Position numbers and translations under genes: made by a program. Below, in pieces: positions 1-6,048 of a stretch of DNA of 7,852 bases (the first letter of the stretch is position 1; each line of letters begins with the position of its first letter). Source of the DNA: Actinomycetes bacterium (GTDB lineage: Bacteria; Actinomycetota; Acidimicrobiia; Acidimicrobiales; Acidimicrobiaceae); the NCBI GenBank assembly GCA_021823045.1, contig JAKAPB010000072.1, forward strand, positions 1 to 7,852, given 5' to 3'. The notes below the pieces were generated by a model. The model was given only the letters and a program-made list of their open reading frames with translations, searched no databases and was not told the DNA's origin.

Positions 1-283
1 TGTCGCCAGGTTGCGGCGAAATAGCCGGATGAATCTGAGTGGCATCGTCCGTCTCAGCCATCGCCCCCGAAGCTGCGAGATTTGAGAAGGCCTGATTGCG
101 TTGGCTTATCTCCGGTGTTCCAGCTCGAAATGCAACCCGAACATGGATCACCGGTATTCTCGCTTTGCGTGCCGCAGCGGCGGTGGTGGAGAGGACTGAT
201 AAGAGGGCCTCGGACCTTTCGCTAGGCAGACGACTTACGATTCCGATTTGCATGTCCATCAGCAAAAGCGCTTGCTTCGCCAA
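1..283 (-). CDS. Isochorismatase-family hydrolase, N-terminal part (truncated by window edge)
   Basis: Reverse-strand translation gives 94 codons that run off the left edge. The start MAKQALLLMDMQIG carries the conserved Asp (residue 10) that belongs to the Asp-Lys-Cys triad of isochorismatase/nicotinamidase-type cysteine hydrolases. The core strand IPVIHVRVAF (43-52) and the closing IHPAISPQPGD (84-94) match the family pattern just ahead of the catalytic Lys, which with the Cys lies outside the window. I chose TTG at 283 because GGAGG (292-296) lies 8 bases upstream and because family members usually begin a few residues before LLLMDMQ. An in-frame ATG at 298 would add five residues (MEVLK) and cannot be excluded. 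The frame stays open upstream to a stop at 386-388. These enzymes hydrolyse amide or vinyl-ether bonds in small metabolites; the substrate cannot be told from this fragment. Confidence 0.85.
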   Translation of the reverse strand, partial: MAKQALLLMDMQIGIVSRLPSERSEALLSVLSTTAAAARKARIPVIHVRVAFRAGTPEISQRNQAFSNLAASGAMAETDDATQIHPAISPQPGD

Positions 284-291
284 TTTCAAAA

Positions 292-296
292 CCTCC
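292..296 (-). promoter_or_regulatory. Ribosome binding site supporting the TTG start of the isochorismatase-family gene
   Basis: On the minus strand GGAGG lies 8 bases before TTG at 283. It overlaps the alternative ATG at 296-298, so it can only serve the TTG. That is why the TTG was preferred. Confidence 0.5.
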
Positions 297-375
297 ATCC
301 CGAGTGTGTCACCTGCAAAGTCATATCCAGCTAATCGGGCTTTTCGGCTTCCATGATGGCCGAGATACAAGCGAC

Positions 376-549
376 CTATCGAATGCTAGTGGAACGCAAA
401 ACGCCAACCAACACGAGCCGTTTGATCCGCCTCGGGATTAATACGGACCAAATCGTACTGCTCTCTTCGCTAGAACTATCTGTACGGTTGGTCGTCCTTA
501 GTTTCCAAGGCTGGCCGTTGCTGCTCGTTTTATCGTTTGAGTAGGCCAT
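376..549 (-). CDS. Doubtful small ORF, 57 codons, directly after the thioredoxin-like gene
   Basis: The stop of the thioredoxin-like gene (TAA, 550-552) is immediately followed by ATG at 549, giving TAAATG, so translation could be coupled. The 57-residue product starts MAYSNDKTSSNGQPWK, has a Ser-rich middle and a short basic then hydrophobic end (RRIKRLVLVGVL). I recognise no family, and there is no clear Shine-Dalgarno sequence apart from GTGGA inside the preceding gene. The composition does not argue strongly for coding. It may simply be intergenic DNA. The remaining stretch down to the isochorismatase start (284-375) holds a weak CCCGA/TCGGG inverted repeat (335-339 with 299-303) and nothing else I can name. 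Confidence 0.18.
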   Translation of the reverse strand: MAYSNDKTSSNGQPWKLRTTNRTDSSSEESSTIWSVLIPRRIKRLVLVGVLRSTSIR

Positions 550-861
550 TTAATCCACAATTAGTATCCGCTCCAAATCGGCATCGCTCGGCGTGGCGAC
601 GGGTTTGCCTTGGTGATCTAGGAATACTCGGCAGGCCAACCCTTCGGCATACGAGGATGATTCACCGCTCCAAAAGGGGTCACGTCCGTTGACAAGGAGC
701 GTGGGAGAGCCGTGGAAATTTGCCATTCGGGCCAAGTTTTCATCGTCGACTAAGACTCCTTCAAAGGAGACGTCCTCTCGATCCGCTATGATCCGCCTAA
801 CCTTGGCGATCAAACTCCCAGAATTTGGACACCCATCGATATAAAGAACTTTGAGTTCCAT
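550..861 (-). CDS. Small thioredoxin-fold protein linked to metal (MerR) regulation
   Basis: The product is 103 residues. It opens with a beta strand and a cysteine turn, LYIDGCPNSGSL, with Cys11 at the position of the thioredoxin active site but without the second Cys of a CxxC motif. A GSPTLLVNGRDPF block (51-63) follows, with the cis-Pro typical of the thioredoxin fold, then a second cysteine in GLACRVF (Cys77). I recall this GSPT/GRDPF/GLACR pattern from small actinobacterial proteins annotated as thioredoxin family or, by loose similarity, alkylmercury lyase; no MerB catalytic domain is present. I chose ATG at 861 because GGAGGT lies 6 bases upstream. The longer ATG at 888 falls inside the promoter. 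The gene is divergent from the MerR regulator and sits behind a MerR-type promoter, so its expression is probably induced by a thiol-reactive metal. Its biochemical role (metal binding or thiol exchange) is inferred. Confidence 0.8.
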   Translation of the reverse strand: MELKVLYIDGCPNSGSLIAKVRRIIADREDVSFEGVLVDDENLARMANFHGSPTLLVNGRDPFWSGESSSYAEGLACRVFLDHQGKPVATPSDADLERILIVD

Positions 862-867
862 AATGTA

Positions 868-873
868 ACCTCC
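868..873 (-). promoter_or_regulatory. Strong ribosome binding site of the thioredoxin-like gene
   Basis: GGAGGT on the minus strand, 6 bases before ATG at 861. It decides the start of the downstream gene in favour of the shorter 103-residue product. Confidence 0.8.
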
Positions 874-879
874 ATGTTG

Positions 880-911
880 AGGGTACACCTTCCACTAAAC
901 TGGAATGTCAA
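880..911 (-). promoter_or_regulatory. MerR-type promoter of the thioredoxin-like gene, 20-bp spacer
   Basis: On the minus strand a perfect -35 TTGACA (906-911) is followed by a 20-bp spacer and a -10 TACCCT (880-885). The over-long spacer is the hallmark of promoters activated by MerR-family proteins, which twist the DNA to realign the two boxes. Known PmerT and PcopA promoters have 19 bp and PzntA has 20 bp, so this one is of the ZntR length class. The dyad at 887-908 lies across the spacer, and the divergent gene encodes a MerR-family protein. Transcription would start near 872-874, giving a very short leader before ATG at 861. Confidence 0.85.
887..908. promoter_or_regulatory. MerR-family operator dyad
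   Basis: The plus strand shows ACCTTCC, 8 bases, then GGAATGT. The arms match at 6 of 7 positions as an inverted repeat. The ACCTTCC/GGAAGGT half-sites resemble those of CueR/ZntR-class operators. The dyad lies between the -35 and -10 of the minus-strand promoter, as expected for MerR-family activation, and close enough to the merR-like start at 923 to allow autoregulation. Confidence 0.8.
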
Positions 912-922
912 GTGAGGTTTTG

Positions 923-1324
923 ATGAAAATTGGCGAATTGGCGGAAATTTCTGGGTTCTCTACAAAGACTCTCCGTTTTTATGAGTCGATTGGGTTGATG
1001 CCCGCACCGAATAGGGAAGCAAATGGCTATCGGAGCTACCAAGAAGATTCGCTGAGGAGACTCGCATTTATTTCAAATGCCCAATCTGCGGGGCTGAGTT
1101 TGAAGGAGATTGGGGAAATCCTCGCCATACGCTCATCAGGCGTAACACCGTGTGAGCATGTCCATCAGCTACTGATGGCGCACCGGGAATCGATTGAGGC
1201 CAAGATTGCAGAACTCGAAGAGCTCCAGTCTGAGCTGGCCGCGTTAATAAGCTATGCGGAATCTTTTAGTCCCGAGCAGTGCGACGATGGGCAGGTATGT
1301 TCCATCTTGTCGCGAAAAACCTAA
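923..1324 (+). CDS. MerR-family heavy-metal-responsive transcriptional regulator
   Basis: The product is 133 residues. The N-terminal winged helix-turn-helix (MKIGELAEISGFSTKTLRFY, then YESIGLMPAPNR and GYRSY) is typical MerR. A long dimerisation helix covers about 82-112. Three cysteines match the metal-sensor layout: Cys77 in TPCEHV at the head of the dimer helix, and Cys120 and Cys126 in the C-terminal loop (QCDDGQVCSIL). The family usually has Cys82/117/126 in Hg-MerR and Cys79/114/115/124 in ZntR; the loop here, C-x5-C, is shorter than the C-x8-C of Hg-MerR. I chose ATG at 923 because TGAGG lies 5-6 bases upstream; ATG at 905 would start inside the promoter. It most likely senses a soft or divalent metal (Hg, Zn, Cd, Pb or Cu); the exact metal is open. 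Its target is probably the divergent thioredoxin-like gene. Confidence 0.9.
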   Translation: MKIGELAEISGFSTKTLRFYESIGLMPAPNREANGYRSYQEDSLRRLAFISNAQSAGLSLKEIGEILAIRSSGVTPCEHVHQLLMAHRESIEAKIAELEELQSELAALISYAESFSPEQCDDGQVCSILSRKT

Positions 1325-1642
1325 CACGGTTAGACGGGCAAACTTTAGCCTTGATTCTTACTATTTGCCCGACAGAGCGGTGGGCCACGCTTTGTGGTGA
1401 ATCGGCCAGCCGCAGGCAAGGACTCATGCCAAGGTTGTTCAAGTTAGGTTTCGACGACCGCGCTGGGTTGATTCGGTATCTTCAATTGCGGTTCGTTGTA
1501 TCTCTCATGCCAAAGGTCAAGTTGCAAGGTGGCATGGTTGTTACTGATTGCAAAGGAGGCTCGTCCTCTGTTTATCCAGCGATGTTTGCCAACCCGGTAT
1601 AAATGGTCGTCCGAGTGGGCCGGTTCCTCGGGGTCTCCTGAC
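1325..1642. other. 318-base stretch without a convincing gene, between converging genes
   Basis: The region lies between the converging 3' ends of the MerR-family gene and the LAL regulator. Open frames occur on both strands, but none has a good start, a ribosome site or a family resemblance I can name. It holds an 8-bp inverted repeat (1335-1371), a 10-bp direct repeat CTCATGCCAA at 1423-1432 and 1504-1513, and a 7-bp inverted repeat CATGCCA/TGGCATG at 1506-1512 and 1530-1536. A small GAGG-ctcgt-CCTC hairpin near 1556-1568, followed by TGTTT, could be a weak terminator on the plus strand. Confidence 0.5.
1335..1371. terminator. Inverted repeat just after the MerR-family gene, possible terminator
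   Basis: CGGGCAAA (1335-1342) and TTTGCCCG (1364-1371) form a perfect 8-bp inverted repeat with a 21-base loop, starting 11 bases after the regulator's stop codon. The position suits a terminator. However, there is no T-run after it on either strand and the loop is long, so it is not a canonical Rho-independent terminator. It could instead be a binding site or a remnant of a mobile element end. Confidence 0.3.
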
Positions 1643-4468
1643 TTAATGGCCCAAGAGTACCTGACAGAGCTCTTTTCGGCTCTGAACCCCATAGAGCTTC
1701 AACAAAACCGAAATGTGGTGTTCTACGGTTCGGGGTGAAATGAATAGAGCGTTTGCGATCTCTCTATTGGAGAGTCCATTTAGGACGTAATCCTTCACTC
1801 GCTCCTGGGCTGGAGTGAGGATGGTGCTGTCGGTCCTTTTTTTAGAGATCCTTCCTTGGGCCAGTCGGAGCTCGGATGCGATCTGGCTTGAAAGAGTAAA
1901 CGCGCCTATCGAGTTTGTTTTCTCTAGAGCCGAAACAAGTATCGGCCTCGCCAGTTTGGCCCCAAACTGCTTTCGAACAAAGGACCCATAGGAGAGTAAT
2001 GTGCTCGCTTCGTCTAGGGGCATTCGAAGGGCTCGATAGAGATTGAGTGCGAGGTTGAAGTAGTTTTCCGCACCTTCTGGGTCACCCGCTGCTTGCGATA
2101 AAAGCGCCCGTGCGTGTGCGACTATCGCCTTTGGCGTATTGAGGTGACTAATCGATTCGGGTTCTGTGAGCATCGCGATGATTCGTCTCACCTGATCAAG
2201 CTGGCCATTCTTAGCGTATGCTGAGATTGCACTGTTATGCCACGGAGCTGAGTTTGGATCGTAAATTCCACTTTCAAGGGTCAATTTTTCGATTGCCTTA
2301 GCGCCCTGAAGGGCGCCAGCCAATTCACCCTTATTGAGTGCGATGTCGATCTCGACCTTCGTCTGCCAAAACCTCAACATCGGATACCAAGTGTCAGGAC
2401 GATCCTGGAGAGCCTCCTTGACTGTATTTAGATTTTGATTGGACAGGTCTAGTTTTCCCTGATGAAAGTAGATATTCGCCAATCCAACCTCTACCCAAGT
2501 CCTTCTAGAGCCAAGTAGCTTCCCTAGCGAAGCGAGTTCTTCTAGGAGGTTCATCGCTTCATTGAGGCGGCCGAGCCTTGTAAGGGTGTCCGCGTGTGCA
2601 ACATCGAAGTAACTCCTGGTCAAAGGGCGCCATTGTAGATCGAATTCGACATTGGCACTTTCGTAGTACTCCTCGGCAAGTGTGAAGTCTTCTCTAAACT
2701 TGGCAACCTGTATCCTTGCCAAAGCCGGAATCCAGGCTGGCAGTGATGGCGTAATGTAGTCTTGGCTACTTGAAACCGACTCTTGGTACGACCCAAAGGG
2801 TGTGGCTCCTGAGGGTTGCGCTACCCGGCTGGCTAGGTTTGTTTCTACGAGGTCGGAAATTGACTTGATGATATCGCTGAGCCGCCTTGAGCCCTTTTTT
2901 TCAGACAGAGCGATTGCCCTTTGAAGGTATTTTGTAACGTGACGAGGTCCCAAGGTATAAAAGGTGTTCAGCGCCAGCTCTGAAAGGTATATTGCGGATT
3001 CGTCGGGATCGAACCCTTTCATAATTTCGGCGGCCTCTAGGTATTCCGACTGTGAGCTTTCGATTTCACCGAGGGCGTAATTTGCCTTTGACCTTAGGTG
3101 CTTGGCCCTAGCGAGGGTGGTGCCTTGAAACTTTTGCAATTGGAGTAATTCGGTGAGCTGACCGACTACCAGCCGGGGATCGCCGGCGTCGATGAGTGCA
3201 CCACAGGTATGCAGAATCAGCTCAGGAGGGGTTTGATTTCCCATTAGTTCCAAGGCTTGTGAATACCATCTAATGGCAGTCTCGATATCTCCGAGCTTCG
3301 TTGCAAGATCACCCGCAAGCACAGTGACCTCAAGAGCGGCTGGGTCACCCTTCATTCCTCCCCAACCGGCGTGTGACGCACACCATTCCGGACCGTAGCC
3401 GAGGGAAATTAACTCTTTAAAAAGTGCTTGATGTATCTGGGTCCGCAATGGACCGGGGATGGATTGATAGATTATCTCCCTGAGCATCGAGTGGGAGAAT
3501 TTGACGTTTGTCGAGTTTTCCGAGGAAAACACTCCCGAGTAGACAAGATGGTCGATGATCTCGATGGCGGCCGAAGGGGTCGATCCAGCCACTTTGACAA
3601 CGACAGAGAGGGGGAATTCGTCTCCCATCGCCGACGCCACCCTTGCGAACCTCACGGTTTGTGGATCGGTTCCAGCAAGGCGATGGATATCAAGTTGGTT
3701 GGGGCGGGAATCGATCGCTGTAAGGTCCGTTACTGGTTGAGCTAACTGGTTTTTTAAGGAGCCTTCCACTTGGGATCTGGCTATGTCGCGCGCAAAGTGG
3801 ATTAGAAGTAGGGGGTTTCCTCCGCAACGTTCCTGAGCCAAGGAAACTTGATCCGGGTCCGGATCTGCGCCACTGTAGCAGGCGATGAGTTCTCGTGCCG
3901 AGCGGTCGGATAGGGGCTGTAAATCGAGGTGGCAACTTACTCCGGAGTCGGATAGTTCGTGAAATAGGTTCGACGCTTGCGTTGGCCAGGGCCGAGCAGA
4001 TCCAAGGATGGCGATTGGGGTGGGTAGTTGATTCAGTATGAAGTGGTTCAAAAGTGCGAGTGAGCCCGCATCCGCCCAATGCAAGTCGTCCAGAATGAGA
4101 AGTAGTGGTCTCTCTTTTTGGGTAAGGGCCCAGTCTTGAAGCCAAAGCGATGCGGTCGCCAAGCGATCGGCGAGGGAAGCCCCTCCGACGCTAGCAAATG
4201 GATTCTTTACTCCGAGCGAGGTAATCGACCGCCAAATACTTCCCAGTGCGATTCCGGACCCGATCTCGTCGCTCCGGCTCCACCCGACATCGAAGTCTGA
4301 GGCGGCGTTTTTGGCGAAGTTCAGGAGTCGCGATTTACCGATCCCAGCGGTGCCGGTGAAAAACCCACTCGCCATTTTCCGATTTCTGGCGTCATTTAGT
4401 ACCGAGTCAATCATCTGAAGGGCTAAGTCCCGTTCAAGAATTTCGGCGCAAGCCACCTTGTCGTCCAT
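1643..4468 (-). CDS. LAL-type transcriptional regulator (ATPase, repeat region, C-terminal LuxR HTH)
   Basis: The product is 941 residues, within the usual size of the LAL (large ATP-binding LuxR) family, whose best known relative is MalT. The STAND/AAA-like ATPase domain has Walker A GTAGIGKSR (39-47), Walker B LLLILDDLHWAD (about 122-133) and a GSAR motif at 156-159. Residues about 380-830 are helical and TPR-like, expected to act as a ligand- or partner-sensing arm. The C-terminal 58 residues are a LuxR/GerE helix-turn-helix (LTPAQERVKDYVLNGLSNRE, then IANALFISPRTVEHH). The usual KLGV near its end reads LYGV, a mild departure. There is no receiver domain, signal peptide or membrane segment, so it is a cytoplasmic one-component regulator. 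ATG at 4468 fits because the ATPase homology starts within about 15 residues; the ribosome site is poor (GAGCGGGGA). It lies 230 bases downstream of the ABC permease gene, same strand. Its effector and targets are unknown. Confidence 0.92.
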   Translation of the reverse strand: MDDKVACAEILERDLALQMIDSVLNDARNRKMASGFFTGTAGIGKSRLLNFAKNAASDFDVGWSRSDEIGSGIALGSIWRSITSLGVKNPFASVGGASLADRLATASLWLQDWALTQKERPLLLILDDLHWADAGSLALLNHFILNQLPTPIAILGSARPWPTQASNLFHELSDSGVSCHLDLQPLSDRSARELIACYSGADPDPDQVSLAQERCGGNPLLLIHFARDIARSQVEGSLKNQLAQPVTDLTAIDSRPNQLDIHRLAGTDPQTVRFARVASAMGDEFPLSVVVKVAGSTPSAAIEIIDHLVYSGVFSSENSTNVKFSHSMLREIIYQSIPGPLRTQIHQALFKELISLGYGPEWCASHAGWGGMKGDPAALEVTVLAGDLATKLGDIETAIRWYSQALELMGNQTPPELILHTCGALIDAGDPRLVVGQLTELLQLQKFQGTTLARAKHLRSKANYALGEIESSQSEYLEAAEIMKGFDPDESAIYLSELALNTFYTLGPRHVTKYLQRAIALSEKKGSRRLSDIIKSISDLVETNLASRVAQPSGATPFGSYQESVSSSQDYITPSLPAWIPALARIQVAKFREDFTLAEEYYESANVEFDLQWRPLTRSYFDVAHADTLTRLGRLNEAMNLLEELASLGKLLGSRRTWVEVGLANIYFHQGKLDLSNQNLNTVKEALQDRPDTWYPMLRFWQTKVEIDIALNKGELAGALQGAKAIEKLTLESGIYDPNSAPWHNSAISAYAKNGQLDQVRRIIAMLTEPESISHLNTPKAIVAHARALLSQAAGDPEGAENYFNLALNLYRALRMPLDEASTLLSYGSFVRKQFGAKLARPILVSALEKTNSIGAFTLSSQIASELRLAQGRISKKRTDSTILTPAQERVKDYVLNGLSNREIANALFISPRTVEHHISVLLKLYGVQSRKELCQVLLGH

Positions 4469-4514
4469 TCCCCGCTCTGTTGCACAACGTGGTTATTGAA
4501 GCTCTGGTATCGAG

Positions 4515-4523
4515 ATTGTATCA
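4515..4523 (-). promoter_or_regulatory. Candidate extended -10 of the LAL regulator gene
   Basis: On the minus strand TGATACAAT (TG, one base, then TACAAT at 4515-4520) matches an extended -10, about 46 bases before the ATG at 4468. No good -35 is seen 16-18 bases upstream, where the sequence is TTTTC-rich. An extended -10 can work without one. If real, the regulator is transcribed independently of the ABC operon. Confidence 0.35.
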
Positions 4524-4585
4524 TTCCTCTTGAGCGGGAAAATGAAAATAGGTGACCAGAAGTAGCGGGTCAATCAATATAAGTC

Positions 4586-4616
4586 ACCGGGAACTGGCCA
4601 GTTTGATCGGGCCGGT
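4586..4616. promoter_or_regulatory. Nested palindromes upstream of the LAL regulator, possible operator
   Basis: A perfect 12-bp palindrome AACTGGCCAGTT (4592-4603) lies inside an outer ACCGG (4586-4590)/CCGGT (4612-4616) repeat. A related half-site GGCCGGTT follows at 4610-4617, matching the inverse of AACTGGCC at 7 of 8 positions. It lies about 66 bases upstream of the candidate -10. A regulator binding site is plausible but not shown. Confidence 0.3.
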
Positions 4617-4685
4617 TAACGTGGATTTTGAAGTTCGGCGCTATCGGGTCATAAGCGTGCCCTGTATCATCAACCGACAGAGAGC

Positions 4686-4700
4686 GGCCCGGGCCTTTTT
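4686..4700 (+). repeat. GC palindrome with T-run at the 3' end of the ABC permease gene
   Basis: The plus strand reads GGCCCGGGCC followed by TTTTT, ending inside the permease stop codon. It looks like a terminator for plus-strand transcription arriving from the left, but the hairpin would have only a 3-bp GGC/GCC stem around CCGG. On the coding (minus) strand the T-run becomes A's before the palindrome, so it does not terminate the ABC operon in the usual way. Confidence 0.3.
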
Positions 4701-6048
4701 AGTTTGCTAGTCTTGCGAGCTTAATGGCGGTTTTAAACTTGACTCTCTTCCCCCTGGAGAAAACGGTGGCTTGATAGACGGTGGAGGCGAATCGGTAGGT
4801 GAGGTATAGGCAAAGGACATTTATCGCAACACTAAGAAATACCTGCCCAAGCCCTAGCTGACCCGAACTCCAATAGATCGGAACCAAAAATGGTGAAAAG
4901 ATCGGGATATAGGCCAGTAATCTCAATAGCGAGTTTTGATTACCGGACAAAACCGCAAAGCTCGCAAGGTAGCTCAAAAGCAATGGAATTTGGATGAATG
5001 CAGTGACTGATTGGGCGTCCTCCACCTTTGACACCAAGGATCCAGCGAGGGCCCCAAGCGTGCAGTAGAAGGAGTAGCCGAGAAGTAACCACATCAACTG
5101 GAGGGCGATGAATTCCAGGCCTGCGCCCCGTAAAATGCTCGACCCGACGGCCAAGGTGGTGATTATCGCAGCCAACACCGCAGTTACGGCTTGAGTGAGT
5201 GCGGCGGTTCCAATACCGACCATCTTGCCCAGAAGTAGCGACCTGGGGCTTATCGAACTCAGCAGTACCTCGATGACCCTCGAACTCTTCTCCTCGATTA
5301 CACCCATCAATACCCACGCGCTGTAGGTACTCAGTAACATAAATGTCGCCACGAGTCCCACAATGGCTAGCGACAAGTCTTTTGGCCTAGCAAGACTGGG
5401 AAGAAGGTAGACCAATTTGATCGGCTTAGGCGAAAGGATCTGGGTCACTACGGAAGTCGGAAGTTTCTCAATCGAACCGGAGGAGAGTACCTTTTCAACC
5501 TGAATTCCCTGAGACAGGGCGCTAAGAACTCTAAGAGTCGAGGAGTTGGAACCTGGAGCGAATGGCCGCTTGAGTATGAGCTCAGAGTCGGCATAACCAA
5601 TCGCCGCCTTAGCGTTGCGAACGCTTTGTTTAACATCCGTAGTGGTCGGCTCCACGTTGATCTTTAGATTGACGCCGGTTAGTTTTTCTACCCGCTGCGT
5701 TACCGAGCGGAGCTCCTTTACACCGCTTTGCGTAGTTGCGACGGTCAACTTTGCCCCCGAAGAAGAGATGATCTTCGGTATTGCAATCGCTCCCACGGAG
5801 ACTAGCACCATTAGTACGATTATGACCTTGTAAGCCCTTGAAGCGAGCCTTTGGAGAACTTCCCTCCTCGCCACTAGGATGGCGACGGGGATAGGCCGTC
5901 CCCTAAAAAACAGATCTAGGAGGTTGGATTTTTCGTGAACCTCCACCGTAGATGCGGCCGCCTTTTTCCGGGACAGCGACCTTCGCCTTAGCAGGGCAAG
6001 TGTAATTGTCGCGACAACTACAACCGCTTCTTTAATGTGAGAGGACAT
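4699..6048 (-). CDS. ABC-2 type exporter permease, NatB-like
   Basis: The product is 449 residues. The layout is that of the NatB/YhaP-type ABC-2 permease family: a first membrane segment (about 73-92), a large external loop (about 93-224), then some six hydrophobic segments in the C-terminal half (about 225-250, 277-300, 312-336, 350-368, 378-394, 401-422). The family's cytoplasmic coupling motif is clear: GVIEEKSSRVIEVLLSS (249-265), followed by SPRSLLLGKM and later SKVEDAQS (340-347). Odd features are an extra N-terminal hydrophobic stretch (residues 5-20) and a basic linker (RRRSLSRKK) ahead of the usual start, so residues 1-55 may be an additional membrane anchor or a start chosen too early. 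ATG at 6048 directly follows the ATPase stop codon with AAAGGGG upstream, which supports it. It pairs with that ATPase; the substrate is unknown, and the Na+ label of NatB should not be transferred. Confidence 0.88.
   Translation of the reverse strand: MSSHIKEAVVVVATITLALLRRRSLSRKKAAASTVEVHEKSNLLDLFFRGRPIPVAILVARREVLQRLASRAYKVIIVLMVLVSVGAIAIPKIISSSGAKLTVATTQSGVKELRSVTQRVEKLTGVNLKINVEPTTTDVKQSVRNAKAAIGYADSELILKRPFAPGSNSSTLRVLSALSQGIQVEKVLSSGSIEKLPTSVVTQILSPKPIKLVYLLPSLARPKDLSLAIVGLVATFMLLSTYSAWVLMGVIEEKSSRVIEVLLSSISPRSLLLGKMVGIGTAALTQAVTAVLAAIITTLAVGSSILRGAGLEFIALQLMWLLLGYSFYCTLGALAGSLVSKVEDAQSVTAFIQIPLLLSYLASFAVLSGNQNSLLRLLAYIPIFSPFLVPIYWSSGQLGLGQVFLSVAINVLCLYLTYRFASTVYQATVFSRGKRVKFKTAIKLARLAN

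Noticed and set aside
96..356. Plus-strand open frame of 86 codons
   Set aside because: It is the antisense of the isochorismatase-family gene, whose reverse-strand reading has clear family motifs.
550..861. Alkylmercury lyase (MerB)
   Set aside because: The protein has only a thioredoxin-like fold signature and lacks the MerB catalytic domain; any such label would come from loose similarity.
862..888. A longer start for the thioredoxin-like gene at ATG 888
   Set aside because: It lies inside the operator and upstream of the expected transcript start, while ATG 861 has a well-placed GGAGGT.
905..922. A longer start for the MerR-family gene at ATG 905
   Set aside because: It overlaps the -35 of the divergent promoter, and the family N-terminus begins at MKIGELAE (923), which has its own TGAGG site.
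1279..1738. Open frames on both strands in the gap after the MerR-family gene
   Set aside because: They overlap known genes or lack ribosome sites and family resemblance. I looked for transposase motifs and saw none I could defend.
3428..4300. Several open frames within the LAL regulator on both strands
   Set aside because: They are shadows of a 941-residue gene with intact Walker and LuxR motifs.
4686..4700. Strong Rho-independent terminator of the ABC operon
   Set aside because: The T-run is on the plus strand and the stem is only 3 bp, so it cannot act as a normal terminator for the minus-strand operon.
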